DNA from: Halovenus carboxidivorans
Lineage (GTDB): Archaea; Halobacteriota; Halobacteria; Halobacteriales; Haloarculaceae
Direction of reading: 5' to 3'
Assembly (NCBI RefSeq): GCF_009831575.1
Contig: NZ_WUUT01000003.1
Location: forward strand, 370,748 to 434,747
DNA length: 64,000 bases
The notes below the pieces were generated by a model. That model was not told where the DNA came from and ran no database searches. It saw only the letters and a program-made list of their open reading frames with translations. Positions 29,144-39,162 of the stretch are shown in pieces; the first letter of the stretch is position 1; every line of letters starts with the position of its first letter. Made by a program: the position numbers and the translations under genes.

Positions 29144-30205
29144 TTAGGGGACTTCGCCCTCGACGCCCTCGACGTAGCTGTTCATCTCCTGGAAGAGGAA
29201 CTCGTCGCTCTCGCCCTCGAACTTCGAGCCTGCCCACACGTCGAGCGAGCCGTCGACAATCTCCTCTCTGGTCGACCCGACTTCGTCTCTGACTTCCTGC
29301 GGGACCTCCGGTCCCCAGTCGTCGATGTCACAGACGCCGGACTCGATGCCCTTCCAGTAGGCGTCGGCCTCCCACTCGCCGTTTCGCACGTCTTCCAGGG
29401 TCGGGCCGTAGAACGCCTCCCAGTGCCAGATCGGGGAGGTGAGGTAGTTGTCTCCGGCCTGCTCCTGCATGGGGGCGTCGTAGCCCGTCGCCCAGATGCC
29501 GGCGTCGGCCGCCTCCGTCAGCGCCGCCGCCGAGTCCTGGTGTTGGGCCATCACGTCGACGTTCTCGTCCAGCAGCGCGCTCGCGGCCTCGCTCTCGGCC
29601 GGCGGGTCGAACCAACTGTTGGTCCACCGGACCTTGGTCGTCACCGAGTCGTTGACCGAGGCGGCCCCGAGCGTGTAGGCGTTGATTCCCCGGATGACCT
29701 CCGGGATGGGGTACGCCGCGACGTATCCCAGTTGGTTCGTCTCCGTCAGCATCCCCGCCGCCTGGCCGGCCAGATACCGCGCCTGGTAGATCCGGCCCAT
29801 GTACCGACCCATGTTTTCGAGCGTCAGGTAGCCGGTGTTGTGCTCGAAGTACACCTCGGGGTACTCCTTTGCGACGGTCTCCATCGGGTCCTGATAGCCG
29901 AAGGTACAGCCGAAGATGATATCGGCACCGCTGTCGGCGTACTGCCGGAACACCTGCTGGGACTCCTCCGGCGCCACCGCTTCCGTGAACTCCGTGCTCA
30001 GCCAATCGTACTCCTCCTCGACGGCCTTTCGGCCCTCGTTGTGTGCCCACGACCAGCCCTGGTCGCCGACCTCGGAGTTGTAGACCCACGCCGCGCTGAC
30101 CTCGGCGTCGCTCGACCCGATGCTCTCGCTGCAGCCCGCTACGGCCAGCGGAGTTGCCGCCCCGATACCCTTGAGTACGCTCCGTCTGGAGATGTGTTCC
30201 GTCAT
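29144..30205 (-). CDS. BMP-family ABC substrate-binding lipoprotein
   Basis: 353 residues. A Tat signal (SRRSVLKGIG, residues 6-15) and lipobox AVAGC with Cys25 predict an external lipid-anchored protein. The body follows the basic-membrane-protein family (VYNSEVGDQGWSWAHNEGRK, then GADIIFGCTFGYQDP, EVYFEHNTGY), whose PnrA-like members bind purine nucleosides. It is divergent from an ABC ATPase and two permeases across a 250-bp gap. Start chosen at the ATG that begins the Tat signal. It is the binding protein of the system at 30459-34212. Confidence 0.93.
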   Translation of the reverse strand: MTEHISRRSVLKGIGAATPLAVAGCSESIGSSDAEVSAAWVYNSEVGDQGWSWAHNEGRKAVEEEYDWLSTEFTEAVAPEESQQVFRQYADSGADIIFGCTFGYQDPMETVAKEYPEVYFEHNTGYLTLENMGRYMGRIYQARYLAGQAAGMLTETNQLGYVAAYPIPEVIRGINAYTLGAASVNDSVTTKVRWTNSWFDPPAESEAASALLDENVDVMAQHQDSAAALTEAADAGIWATGYDAPMQEQAGDNYLTSPIWHWEAFYGPTLEDVRNGEWEADAYWKGIESGVCDIDDWGPEVPQEVRDEVGSTREEIVDGSLDVWAGSKFEGESDEFLFQEMNSYVEGVEGEVP

Positions 30206-30458
30206 GGTTTCCGAGTGTTCTGATACGTTCGGCAGTGTTTCACGAATCGTTGCCGATCTATTCGATACTTCTGCCAACTGCTTATAAATCTGCGCATACG
30301 CGGGAACATCGACGAACGTTCTTGCAGGAGACCCGTCTCGCCCGAGCGGCGCCACTGGGAGGGCGCGCGCTCTGTCGAACCGGAGCCAGAACCGCCGTCG
30401 ACAGCAGTGGAAAAGGTTTTACTCGGTGATTATTGATACTACGCTGTGAGAAGGCACA

Positions 30459-32126
30459 ATGGCTGAGCCTGTCTTTTTGGAGATGGCCGGTATCCGGAAA
30501 GAGTTCCCCGGCGTGGTCGCGAACGACCGCGTCGACCTCCGAGTCGAACGCGGCGAGATTCACGGCTTGCTCGGCGAGAACGGGGCGGGCAAGAGCACGC
30601 TGATGAAGATTCTCTACGGGTTGTACACCCCCGACGAGGGCGAGATCTATCTCGACGGCGACCGTCTCGATCTGGACTCCCCACAGGACGCGATCGACGC
30701 CGGCATCGGTATGGTCCACCAGCACTTTCAGTTGATTCCCCGGTTGACCGTGGCCGAAAACGTCGTCCTCGGTGAGCGAGAACCGGCGACGCCGTTCCGG
30801 CCCGACGCGGAGAGTCCGATCCCCGAGGCCGTTCGCTCGAACAGGGTCGTGCAATCTGTCGCCGAACGGTTTTCGCTCGGTCTCGACGCCCCGACACGAC
30901 GGATTCAGCGACTCGCGGACCGGTACGGCTTCGACCTCGACGCCGGCGCGAAGATCTCGGAGCTAGACGTGGGCCAGCGCCAGCGCGTCGAGATTCTCAA
31001 GGCGCTCTATCGCGATGTCGACCTCCTCATTCTCGACGAACCGACCGCCGTGCTGACCCCGACCGAGGCCGAACGGCTGTTCGACTCGCTGGACCGACTC
31101 ACCGACGAGGGACTCTCGATTATCTTCATCACGCACAAACTCGACGAGGTCGAGTCGATCGTCGACCGTGTGACGATTCTCCGAGAGGGGAAAAACGCCG
31201 GGACAGCCGTCGTCTCCGAGGTGACCCAGGCGGATCTCGCGGAGATGATGGTCGGGCGGGAGGTGCTGTTTCAGATCGAGAAGGAAGGCGTCGACCTCGG
31301 CGAACCGGTTCTTCAGCTCCAGAACGTCCACGCGGACGACGACCGGGGCATCGAGGCGTTGTCCGGCGTCGACCTCACCGTTCGGGCCGGCGAAGTGGTC
31401 GGCATCGCCGGCGTCAGCGGCAACGGCCAGAACGAACTCGCGGAGGTCGCGGCCGGCATCCGGCAGCCGACGACCGGGAGCGTCCGCGTCGACGGGACGG
31501 ATCTCACCGGGGCCGCCCCCCGCCAGTTCGTCGACAGCGGCGTCTCCTTCGTCCCCGAGGATCGCCTCGAGTACGGCTGTGCGGCGGACCTGTCGGTCAT
31601 GCACAACGCGACGCTGAAGGAGTTCAGAGACCAGCGGTTCGACGGTCCTCTCGGCCTCGATTACGACGAACTCGAAGCCTACGCGGAGACGCTCGTCGAG
31701 GAGTTCGACGTGCGCGGCGTCGAGGACGTGACGGAGACAAAGGCCGGTGATCTCTCCGGCGGGAACCTCCAGAAACTGATTCTCGCCCGCGAACTCGACC
31801 GGAACCCGGCTCTGCTCGTCGCAAACCAGCCGACCCGCGGTGTCGATGTCGGCGCGATCGAGTTCATCCGGGAAGCGCTGCTCGATCAGCGCATGAACGG
31901 CACGGGAATCGTTCTGTTCTCCGAGGATCTCGACGAGATCACGGATCTGAGCGACCGCATTCTCGTCATCTACGAAGGGGAGTTCGTCTACGAGACGACC
32001 CCCGAGGAGGCCGACCGCGACCGTATCGGACTCGAAATGACCGGCGGCGGTCGGGCCGGGGGCGACCAGCGGCCGTCGGACCGACACGCGGATGTCACGG
32101 CCGCCGCGTCGGAGGGTGAGCGGTGA
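30459..32126 (+). CDS. nucleoside-type ABC transporter ATPase (tandem)
   Basis: A 555-residue cytoplasmic protein with two ABC domains. The first has Walker A GENGAGKST (about 38-46), signature ELDVGQRQRVE and Walker B LLILDEPT. The second (about residues 285-510) has a degenerate P-loop (GVSGNGQNE) with a good signature (LSGGNLQK). One intact and one altered site is normal for the sugar/nucleoside import class (RbsA/YufO-like). A C-terminal polar tail follows. Its stop overlaps the next ATG (ATGA), so the three genes form an operon. Confidence 0.94.
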   Translation: MAEPVFLEMAGIRKEFPGVVANDRVDLRVERGEIHGLLGENGAGKSTLMKILYGLYTPDEGEIYLDGDRLDLDSPQDAIDAGIGMVHQHFQLIPRLTVAENVVLGEREPATPFRPDAESPIPEAVRSNRVVQSVAERFSLGLDAPTRRIQRLADRYGFDLDAGAKISELDVGQRQRVEILKALYRDVDLLILDEPTAVLTPTEAERLFDSLDRLTDEGLSIIFITHKLDEVESIVDRVTILREGKNAGTAVVSEVTQADLAEMMVGREVLFQIEKEGVDLGEPVLQLQNVHADDDRGIEALSGVDLTVRAGEVVGIAGVSGNGQNELAEVAAGIRQPTTGSVRVDGTDLTGAAPRQFVDSGVSFVPEDRLEYGCAADLSVMHNATLKEFRDQRFDGPLGLDYDELEAYAETLVEEFDVRGVEDVTETKAGDLSGGNLQKLILARELDRNPALLVANQPTRGVDVGAIEFIREALLDQRMNGTGIVLFSEDLDEITDLSDRILVIYEGEFVYETTPEEADRDRIGLEMTGGGRAGGDQRPSDRHADVTAAASEGER

Positions 32127-33220
32127 TGAACGTCGAAGTCGACCTGACTGCCCGCGAGAGCACGCCGCGCTGGCTCGCGTACGGCGCTCCGGTGTTCACG
32201 GTTCTCGCGGCGCTGGCGGTGAGTGCGCTCGTTTTGCTCGTCGTCGATGTCAGTCCCGTCGACGCGTACTCGATGATGTTCTACCAGACGATCACGACCC
32301 AGATCGGGGCGGCACAGACGCTGATCACGACTGTCCCGCTCGTCCTCGCCGGCCTCGCGGTCTACCTGCCGCTGAAGGCCGGCCTGTTCAACATCGGCGC
32401 CGAGGGCCAACTGGTCATCGGGGCGCTGGCCGGAACGTGGGTCGGGCTGAACGTCTCCCTGCCGGGCTACGCGCTCGTTCCGCTCATGTTCGTCGTTGCG
32501 GGGCTCGCAGGCGGTTTCCTGGCGGCGATTCCGGCCTGGCTCCGCGCGAGATACGACGTCAACGAGATCATCACGTCGCTACTGCTCTCGTTCGTGGCGC
32601 TCGAAATTCTCAGCTACGTCGTCCGGGGACCGATGCGGGGCAGTTCCGGAAACTTCCCACAGACGGCTCAACTCCCCGCGGCCGCGAGGATTCCGGAGCT
32701 GTTCATGCGCGTCCACGTGGGACTGTTCGTCGCGTTGCTCGTCGTCGCGGCGGTCTCGCTGTTGATGCGCCGATCCCGGCTCGGCTTCGAGATCACGTTC
32801 ATGGGATCGAACGACGCGGCCGCGGTCCAGGCCGGCATGAGCCGGATCAAGGTGTATCTGCTCGTGTTCGTCCTCGGCGGTGCCTTCGCCGGGATGGGCG
32901 GGATCAGCGAGATTGCCGGCGTCCAGGGGCGACTCCGGGCCGGCTTCGAGCCGGGCTACGGATTCACCGCGATTCCGATCGCGCTTCTGGGTCGTAACAG
33001 CGCGGTTCAGGTGTTGCTCGCGAGCCTGTTTTTCGCCCTGCTGTTCACCGGCGGGACGAACATGGAGATTTTCCTCGGCATCCCGGCGGCGCTGGTCGAG
33101 GTGATCCAGGCGCTGATTATCCTCTTTCTGATCACCGGAGAGTTCTTCAAACGCTACCGCATCGACGTCTCCGTCGAGCGGGGCTCAGTCACGCCCGACA
33201 CGGCGGGAGGTGACGCCTGA
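32126..33220 (+). CDS. ABC transporter permease (YufP-like)
   Basis: 364 residues with about nine membrane spans. The permease signature is GLFNIGAEGQLVIGALAG near residues 89-106. The start is the ATG overlapping the upstream stop by one base; a GTG one codon earlier is possible. Pairs with the following gene to form the channel for the BMP-type system. Confidence 0.93.
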   Translation: MNVEVDLTARESTPRWLAYGAPVFTVLAALAVSALVLLVVDVSPVDAYSMMFYQTITTQIGAAQTLITTVPLVLAGLAVYLPLKAGLFNIGAEGQLVIGALAGTWVGLNVSLPGYALVPLMFVVAGLAGGFLAAIPAWLRARYDVNEIITSLLLSFVALEILSYVVRGPMRGSSGNFPQTAQLPAAARIPELFMRVHVGLFVALLVVAAVSLLMRRSRLGFEITFMGSNDAAAVQAGMSRIKVYLLVFVLGGAFAGMGGISEIAGVQGRLRAGFEPGYGFTAIPIALLGRNSAVQVLLASLFFALLFTGGTNMEIFLGIPAALVEVIQALIILFLITGEFFKRYRIDVSVERGSVTPDTAGGDA

Positions 33221-34212
33221 TGGCCGGCTTTCTCGCCGGACTGCTCGATGCCACGGTGGCCGCTGCGACGGTGTTCATCCTCGCCGGTCTCGGCGAACTG
33301 ATCAGCGAGCGCGCCGGCGTCCTCAACCTCGGTGTCGAGGGGATGATGCTCGGCGGCGCGCTCGGCGGGTTCGCCGTCACCGTCGTGACCAACAGCCCAT
33401 GGATCGGCCTGGCCGCGGGGGTGCTCGTCGGGATGGCGCTCGCGCTGATTCACGCCTTCCTCTGCATCACGCTGAAGGCGAACCAGGTTATCAGCGGTGT
33501 CATGCTGACGCTTCTGGGCACCGGGCTCACGACCTTCTACGGCTCGGACTGGGTCGGAGAGCGGATCGACGGCTTCGCCGAGGTACCCGTTCCGCTCGTC
33601 GGGCAGTACCTCGTCGAGATCCCCGTCCTCGGCGAGGCACTGTTTCGGAACACCCCGACTGACTACCTGGCGCTGGCGCTCGTCCCCCTCACCTGGTATC
33701 TCCTCAACCGGACGAACCTCGGGCTGGAGCTGATCTCCGTCGGCGAGGATCCCGAGATGGCGGACACGATGGGCGTTTCGGTGTTCAAACTCCGGTATCT
33801 GGCCGTGGTCTTCGGCGGCGGGTTCGCGGGCGCTGCCGGCGCTCACCTCTCGCTCGCGCTCGTCGGCAACTGGTCGAACGGGATGACTGCCGGGCAGGGC
33901 TGGATTGCCGTCGCGTTAGTCATCTTCGCGCAGTGGAGAGCCACCCGAATCCTCCTCGGCGCGTACCTGTTCGGGATGCTCAGCGCCCTCGAACTCCGCT
34001 CGCAGGGGTTGTCGGTCTCACTCGGCCCGGACGCCCCGCTCGCCGGCGTGCTCAATCCGATCATCGAGTTTCTGCTGAACACCCAGATCATGTCGACGTA
34101 CCCGTATCTGGCGACGATCCTGGTGCTCTCGTACGCTGTGATCCGGAGCAACAGCGACCGGTTGGCCGTTCCCTCCGCACTGCTCGAACCCTACAGCCGG
34201 GAGACGGACTGA
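33220..34212 (+). CDS. ABC transporter permease (YufQ-like)
   Basis: 330 residues, multi-span. The shared motif ERAGVLNLGVEGMMLGGA is at about residues 28-45. It overlaps the upstream permease by one base (TGATGG). It is the second permease and completes the importer. It is followed by a convergent phosphoribosyltransferase, 6 bp away. Confidence 0.93.
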   Translation: MAGFLAGLLDATVAAATVFILAGLGELISERAGVLNLGVEGMMLGGALGGFAVTVVTNSPWIGLAAGVLVGMALALIHAFLCITLKANQVISGVMLTLLGTGLTTFYGSDWVGERIDGFAEVPVPLVGQYLVEIPVLGEALFRNTPTDYLALALVPLTWYLLNRTNLGLELISVGEDPEMADTMGVSVFKLRYLAVVFGGGFAGAAGAHLSLALVGNWSNGMTAGQGWIAVALVIFAQWRATRILLGAYLFGMLSALELRSQGLSVSLGPDAPLAGVLNPIIEFLLNTQIMSTYPYLATILVLSYAVIRSNSDRLAVPSALLEPYSRETD

Positions 34213-34218
34213 GCGCCG

Positions 34219-34791
34219 TTACTCCGACTCGTCCGCGACGGACCGATGGATCGTCACCTCGCCGTCGCTGACGCTGATGTCGACGAGACTGGTCGCCTCG
34301 TACTCGATGTCCTCGAAGGCTGACTCGCCGCCGACTTTCCGCATCACGACGACGATATCGACGATCTCGCAGCCGATTTCGTCGAGAGTTTCACAGATTG
34401 CCGCCAGCGTCCCGCCCGTCGAGAGGATGTCGTCGAGGATCACGATCCGGTCGTCCTCGTCCACGTCGTTGACGTACATCTCGGAGTCGGAGTAGCCCGT
34501 CTCCTTGAACAGTCGACGCTCGCCCTCGAGGCCGTAGGGTCGCTTGCGGATCACGACGAGGGGAACGTCAGTCTGCAGTGAGACGGCGGCCCCGAGGTGG
34601 ATCCCCATCGCTTCGGGGACGACAATCTTGTCGACGCCGGTATCGATCCGGCGGATCATCTCGACGACGACCTCGCGCAACAGCGCCGGATCGAGCATCG
34701 GCACGCCGTTGGTGATCGGGTGGACGAGATACTCGTAACCGTCCTTGTCGATAATCGGGGCCGTGTGCAACGAGTCGAGCAGTCGGTCCAT
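34219..34791 (-). CDS. hpt: hypoxanthine/guanine phosphoribosyltransferase-like
   Basis: 190 residues, starting at the ATG giving MDRLLDSLHTAP. The PRPP-binding motif is IVILDDILSTGGT (about residues 119-131). The KIVVPEAMGIHLGAAV block follows the archaeal HGPRTase pattern. It converts purine bases and PRPP to nucleotides. It is next to a nucleoside-type importer and a deaminase-like amidohydrolase, supporting a purine-salvage role. An adenine-type preference is possible. Confidence 0.87.
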   Translation of the reverse strand: MDRLLDSLHTAPIIDKDGYEYLVHPITNGVPMLDPALLREVVVEMIRRIDTGVDKIVVPEAMGIHLGAAVSLQTDVPLVVIRKRPYGLEGERRLFKETGYSDSEMYVNDVDEDDRIVILDDILSTGGTLAAICETLDEIGCEIVDIVVVMRKVGGESAFEDIEYEATSLVDISVSDGEVTIHRSVADESE

Positions 34792-34886
34792 ATCCCGCGT
34801 ACTCGCCAGCGGGGTGAAAATCGTTTCTGTTGGCAGACTCCCGTTATCAACAGATTTATTCGGCCCGTTCAAGAAATACGCTCGGA

Positions 34887-36221
34887 ATGAAACTCAGTGG
34901 AACCGTCATCGTAGACGCATCCACGGTCATCGAAGACGGGAGCGTGGTCGTCGACGACGACCGAATCGCGGCGGTCGGCGACCGGGCAGAGATCGCCGAC
35001 CGGTATCCGGACCACCGGGAGGTGACCGCCGACATCGTCGCTCCGGGGATGGTCGGCGGCCACATCCACTCCGTGCAGAGCCTCGGGCGGGGGATTTCGG
35101 ACGACCGGGAACTGCTCGATTGGCTGTTCGATTACATCCTGCCGATGGAGGCGACGCTCACCGCCGACGAGATGGCAGTCGCGGCCAAACTCGGCTATCT
35201 CGAACTGATCGAGAGCGGAACCACGACGGTCATCGATCACCTCTCGGTCGCTCACGCTGACCGCGCCTTCGAGGCCGCCGGCGAGATGGGGATTCGCGGT
35301 CTCCTCGGGAAGGTGTTGATGGATCGACGCTCGCCGGAGGGACTGCTCGAAGACACCGAGGAGGCCCTCGCGGAGTCGGAGCGACTGATCCGCGAGTACC
35401 ACGGCAGTTTCGACGACCGTATCCGCTACGCCGTGACCCCGCGGTTCGCCGTCTCCTGTACCGAGGACTGTCTCCGCGGCTGTCGAGATCTCGCGGACGA
35501 GTACGACGGCGTCCGGATCCACACGCACGCCAGCGAGAACCGAAGCGAGATCGAAACCGTCGAGGCGGATACCGGGATGCGAAATATCCGCTGGTTGGAC
35601 GAGGTCGGACTGACCGGCGAGGATGTCGTCCTCGCTCACTGCGTCTGGACCGACGAGGACGAACGGGAGCTCCTCGCGGAGACAGGGACACACGTCACCC
35701 ACTGCCCGTCCTCGAACATGAAACTCGCCAGCGGCGTCGCTCCGGTCGTCGACTACCTCGACCGGGGGATCAACGTCGCCCTGGGCAACGACGGACCGCC
35801 CTGTAACAACACGCTCGACCCGTTCACGGAGATGAAACAGGCGAGCACGCTCCAGAAAGTCGACCAACTCGATCCGACCGCGACCCCCGCGGAGGCCGTC
35901 TTCGAGATGGCGACGGTCAACGGCGCCCGCGCGGCCGGTTTCGACCGCCTCGGCAAACTCAAGGAGGGCTGGCGCGCCGATATCGTGGGCCTCTCGACGG
36001 AGACGACCCGGGCGACGCCGCTTTACGATCCGCTCTCCCATCTCGTCTTCGCGGCCCGCAGCGACGACGTGACGTTCACGATGGTCGACGGCAACGTGCT
36101 CGTCGAGGACGGCGAGGTCACCGTCGCAGACGCGGAGTCGATCCGGAGCCAGGCCAGAGAGATCGCCGCGTCGCTGGATCTCGACGAGGCCCGGAAGAAC
36201 GCACGGGAACTGAAGCCCTGA
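34887..36221 (+). CDS. amidohydrolase, nucleoside/nucleobase deaminase-like
   Basis: A 444-residue metal-dependent hydrolase of the SsnA/MtaD/guanine-deaminase superfamily. Metal ligands are expected at His59 and His61 (GGHIHS), in HTHASEN, in LAHCVWTDED and at Asp in LGNDGPPCNN. HCPSSNMKLASG is typical of the S-adenosylhomocysteine/deoxyadenosine deaminase group. It is divergent from hpt with a 95-bp promoter gap containing an AT-rich box (gatttattc near 34852). The neighbours make a purine deaminase the best guess; the substrate is not proven. Confidence 0.87.
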   Translation: MKLSGTVIVDASTVIEDGSVVVDDDRIAAVGDRAEIADRYPDHREVTADIVAPGMVGGHIHSVQSLGRGISDDRELLDWLFDYILPMEATLTADEMAVAAKLGYLELIESGTTTVIDHLSVAHADRAFEAAGEMGIRGLLGKVLMDRRSPEGLLEDTEEALAESERLIREYHGSFDDRIRYAVTPRFAVSCTEDCLRGCRDLADEYDGVRIHTHASENRSEIETVEADTGMRNIRWLDEVGLTGEDVVLAHCVWTDEDERELLAETGTHVTHCPSSNMKLASGVAPVVDYLDRGINVALGNDGPPCNNTLDPFTEMKQASTLQKVDQLDPTATPAEAVFEMATVNGARAAGFDRLGKLKEGWRADIVGLSTETTRATPLYDPLSHLVFAARSDDVTFTMVDGNVLVEDGEVTVADAESIRSQAREIAASLDLDEARKNARELKP

Positions 36222-36366
36222 GGACCAGTCCGTCGCTCCGCAGACGGCCGCCGCAGGTGCCTCCCCGCCGTTCGATCTTCCGACGATCTCTCCCTGTGGC
36301 CCCACGATTTCCTACCTCCCGATAATCCCCGCGGCGTTGATTAGTCGCCCTCCCCTCGTCTCAGGT

Positions 36367-36807
36367 ATGGCAACTGATACGTACACCGTGTTACTCCCGG
36401 TCGACAGAGAGATGAACCGGGCCGAACGCGCCGCCGAGGCCGTGGCCGACCTGCCGGGCGACCCCGCCGAGGTGACCGCCGTCGTCCTCCACGTGATCGA
36501 ACCGTTCGAGGGCACCGACGAGGGTGGGATGGTCAGGACTGAGGACCTCTACGAGAGCGGTGAGTTCCCCGACAGCGTCGTGGCCGCGACCGACGCCCTC
36601 GAAGACGCCGGTGTCACCGTCGAACGCCGGCAGATCGAGGGTGATCCCGCCGAAACGATCCTGTCGGTCGCCCGCGACCTCGACGCCGACAACATCGTCA
36701 TGAGCGGGCGGCCGCGTAGCCCGGCCGGGAAAGTGCTGTTCGGCAGTACGATCCAGTCTGTCCTTCTCAACGCCGAGCGACCGGTCACGACCGTGCTCGT
36801 CGAGTAG
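36367..36807 (+). CDS. universal stress protein (UspA family)
   Basis: A 146-residue single Usp domain. The C-terminal nucleotide-binding pattern GRPRSPAGKVLFGSTIQS matches G-2x-G-9x-G-S/T of ATP-binding members. The start is the ATG giving MATDTYTVLLPVD, the family N-terminus. It is monocistronic. The specific role is unknown. Confidence 0.92.
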   Translation: MATDTYTVLLPVDREMNRAERAAEAVADLPGDPAEVTAVVLHVIEPFEGTDEGGMVRTEDLYESGEFPDSVVAATDALEDAGVTVERRQIEGDPAETILSVARDLDADNIVMSGRPRSPAGKVLFGSTIQSVLLNAERPVTTVLVE

Positions 36808-36940
36808 CACATGCCCTCGACGCCCGGCCTCCGTGAGTCACGCCCTGTCCGCATTCTATATTGCGACATGTGGTTTATGGAGCGTGCGTCGAACGACCAC
36901 CCTTAGTCGGTCGGCGTCCCGAAAAGTAGCAGGAAACGGT

Positions 36941-37936
36941 TCAGTCGTCGTCCGCAGCGGCCGCCGTCGTCGTCTCGCCGTCGAGTTCGTCCAGCGACTT
37001 GGGGAACTCCCGCAGTTCCATGTGCAGCGAGATGCCGGCTTTCGCGCCCTTGCCCATCGCAATCGGGATCTGGTTGTTGCCGGGCGTGATGTCTCCGACC
37101 GCGTAGACGCCCTCGACGCTGGTCTTGCCGTCCTCGTCGACCGCGACCGTTCCGTCGTCGTTGAGTTCACAGCCCAACTCCTCGGCGAGACCGTTGTTGT
37201 AATCCGAGCCGTACATCGCGAATCCGCCCTTGTACTCCCGGACGGTTCCGTCCTCGAACTCGAAGCCGCCGAGCCAGCCGTCGTCCTCCTTGAACATGCT
37301 CTCGATTTCGGTCTCGATCACGTCGACCGGGTGGGCTTCGACTAAGGCGTCGGTCTCGTCGCTCCACTGCGGCTGTTCGCCGCGGAGCAGCAGGTCCACG
37401 TCGTCGGTGAAGTTCAGCATGATCATCGCGACGTGAGCGGCGCCCTCGTCGTGGCCCATCACGTACACCGACTCGTCGCGGAACATGTACGCATCACAGT
37501 GCAGACAGTAGTGCAGCCCTCGCCCCGTCCGCGGGAGCGGCGGGTCCGCACGCTCGTCGCTGAAGCCCGTCGAGAGGACGACCGCCTGGGTCCGGAACTG
37601 CTCACCGCCCGCCGTCTCGACGACGAACCGGGTGTTCGGGTCGTCGCTGGGCTGGATATCGGTGACGAAATCCTGGTAGAGGTCAGTTCCGTAGTACTCG
37701 AGTTGGTCTTTGGCGGTCTGGAGGAATTCGTTGCCCGAGGTCTCCTCCGGCACTCCGATCACGTTGTGCGTGTCGACCATCATCGCCGCGCGACCACCGC
37801 CGCGGTCGATTAGGGCGGTGTCGTGGTTCAGTCGTGTCGTGTACAGCGCCGTCGTCAGTCCGCCGGGGCCGCCCCCGACGACGACGACTTCGTACTCGGC
37901 CGGTGCGTCTTGCTCGTCTGCCGTCTCCGAACTCAT
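36941..37936 (-). CDS. thioredoxin-reductase-like flavoprotein
   Basis: 331 residues. An N-terminal FAD Rossmann motif VVVGGGPGGLTTA (about 18-30), a redox-type CLHCDA near residues 164-169 and a C-terminal GVYAVGDITPG FAD motif are present. The central NADPH motif is poor (YVMGHDEGAAHVAM in place of GxGxxA/G), so it may not use NADPH; several archaeal thioredoxin-reductase homologues accept other donors. It ends in an acidic/alanine tail. Monocistronic. Confidence 0.88.
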   Translation of the reverse strand: MSSETADEQDAPAEYEVVVVGGGPGGLTTALYTTRLNHDTALIDRGGGRAAMMVDTHNVIGVPEETSGNEFLQTAKDQLEYYGTDLYQDFVTDIQPSDDPNTRFVVETAGGEQFRTQAVVLSTGFSDERADPPLPRTGRGLHYCLHCDAYMFRDESVYVMGHDEGAAHVAMIMLNFTDDVDLLLRGEQPQWSDETDALVEAHPVDVIETEIESMFKEDDGWLGGFEFEDGTVREYKGGFAMYGSDYNNGLAEELGCELNDDGTVAVDEDGKTSVEGVYAVGDITPGNNQIPIAMGKGAKAGISLHMELREFPKSLDELDGETTTAAAADDD

Positions 37937-38088
37937 TGGCTACTACTGCATTAGGGCTCAGGCCTTATGACTCCTGCAACTGCTGTGCACGAGCAGTGCA
38001 CGTACGTCCCCCCTACCTGCCGGTTTGGTATCGTCGAATGCGGTTTATTCGGCGGGTCGTGAACACTCACTCGCGGGGTACTGTACCG

Positions 38089-38997
38089 CTAGTCTAAGAA
38101 CTCATCGATCCGTGCGAACTCGTCGCTGACGACTGCCTCGACGACACCGTCGATGTCCGCTTCGCCCACCTGAGTCGGGTATTTCCGCTGGAAGTAGCCG
38201 AGGGTGTTCTCGACGTCGCGCCGCAGTAGCTCCCGGGCGTTCTCGTGGTCGGTCGGGACGGCCTGGGGCCAGTCGAAGACCGTTACGCCGTCTTCGGCGA
38301 TGAAGATATTGTACTCGCTCATGTCGGCGTGGACGTAGCCCTCGCGGTAGGCGGCGGTCATCTCCTCGAAAATGAGGTCGATCACCGGCACCACCTGTTC
38401 GTCCTCCAACTTCGACCGGGCGAGTTCGACGCCGTCGATGCGCTCCATGATGATCGCGTGGCGGCTGTGATCGATGGGCTGTGGCACCGAGACGGTGGGG
38501 TACAGCGCCTCCAGGGTCTCGTACTCCCGCTCGGCGGCCTTCCGGGCGGTGTACATCCAGGAAACGTGCTCGTGGTCGGCCGTGTACTCCCGTTCCTTGT
38601 TGACCTCGCGGAACTCGGTGTATCCCTCGCGGTGGAACTTCAACGCCAGCGGCTTGTACGAGCGCACCTCGTACACGTCGCTCTCCTTGCCGACGCCGAG
38701 CGGTGCGCCGACGCCCTCGATCGTCTCGCGTTCGGCGAAGGTATGCAACGCGAGCGCGTCGTAGCCCTCGAAGGTGAGCCGAAAGCCCTCGTACTGGATC
38801 GTCTTTCGCTCGATCAGATCCCGGCGTTCACACCGATCTAGTCGGTAATCGACCTCCTCGTCGGTGAGGCGGGCGTACTCCGGAAGCTTGGGGCGGGCGA
38901 CCCACTCGGAGAAGCGCATCCCCTGTTCGAGACCCGAGAGCAGATAGAAATCCTCGTCTTCGAGGTCCGCCATCTCGCTTGCCACGTTTTCGACCAT
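38089..38997 (-). CDS. rio2: RIO2 serine/threonine kinase
   Basis: 302 residues. An N-terminal winged helix (about 1-90) is followed by the RIO kinase core with nucleotide loop GVGKESDVYEV, catalytic HADMSEYNIFI and metal-binding Asp in VFDWPQAV. RIO2 is an atypical kinase/ATPase involved in late maturation of the small ribosomal subunit in archaea and eukaryotes. Monocistronic. It has the usual domain order and length. Confidence 0.96.
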   Translation of the reverse strand: MVENVASEMADLEDEDFYLLSGLEQGMRFSEWVARPKLPEYARLTDEEVDYRLDRCERRDLIERKTIQYEGFRLTFEGYDALALHTFAERETIEGVGAPLGVGKESDVYEVRSYKPLALKFHREGYTEFREVNKEREYTADHEHVSWMYTARKAAEREYETLEALYPTVSVPQPIDHSRHAIIMERIDGVELARSKLEDEQVVPVIDLIFEEMTAAYREGYVHADMSEYNIFIAEDGVTVFDWPQAVPTDHENARELLRRDVENTLGYFQRKYPTQVGEADIDGVVEAVVSDEFARIDEFLD

Positions 38998-39162
38998 TAT
39001 CGGGCCGTAGTCGCCGGATTCCTAAAAGGCCAGCGCGTCCGAACGTCGAGGCCGGTAAATCCTATGTTGATATATCGAATACGTCTAGCTCTATCCTGTC
39101 GGCTACACGGACATAGCCGTGCAGGCGGGTCTTTATTGTCTGCCGCGGTCAGTAGCCGAGGT

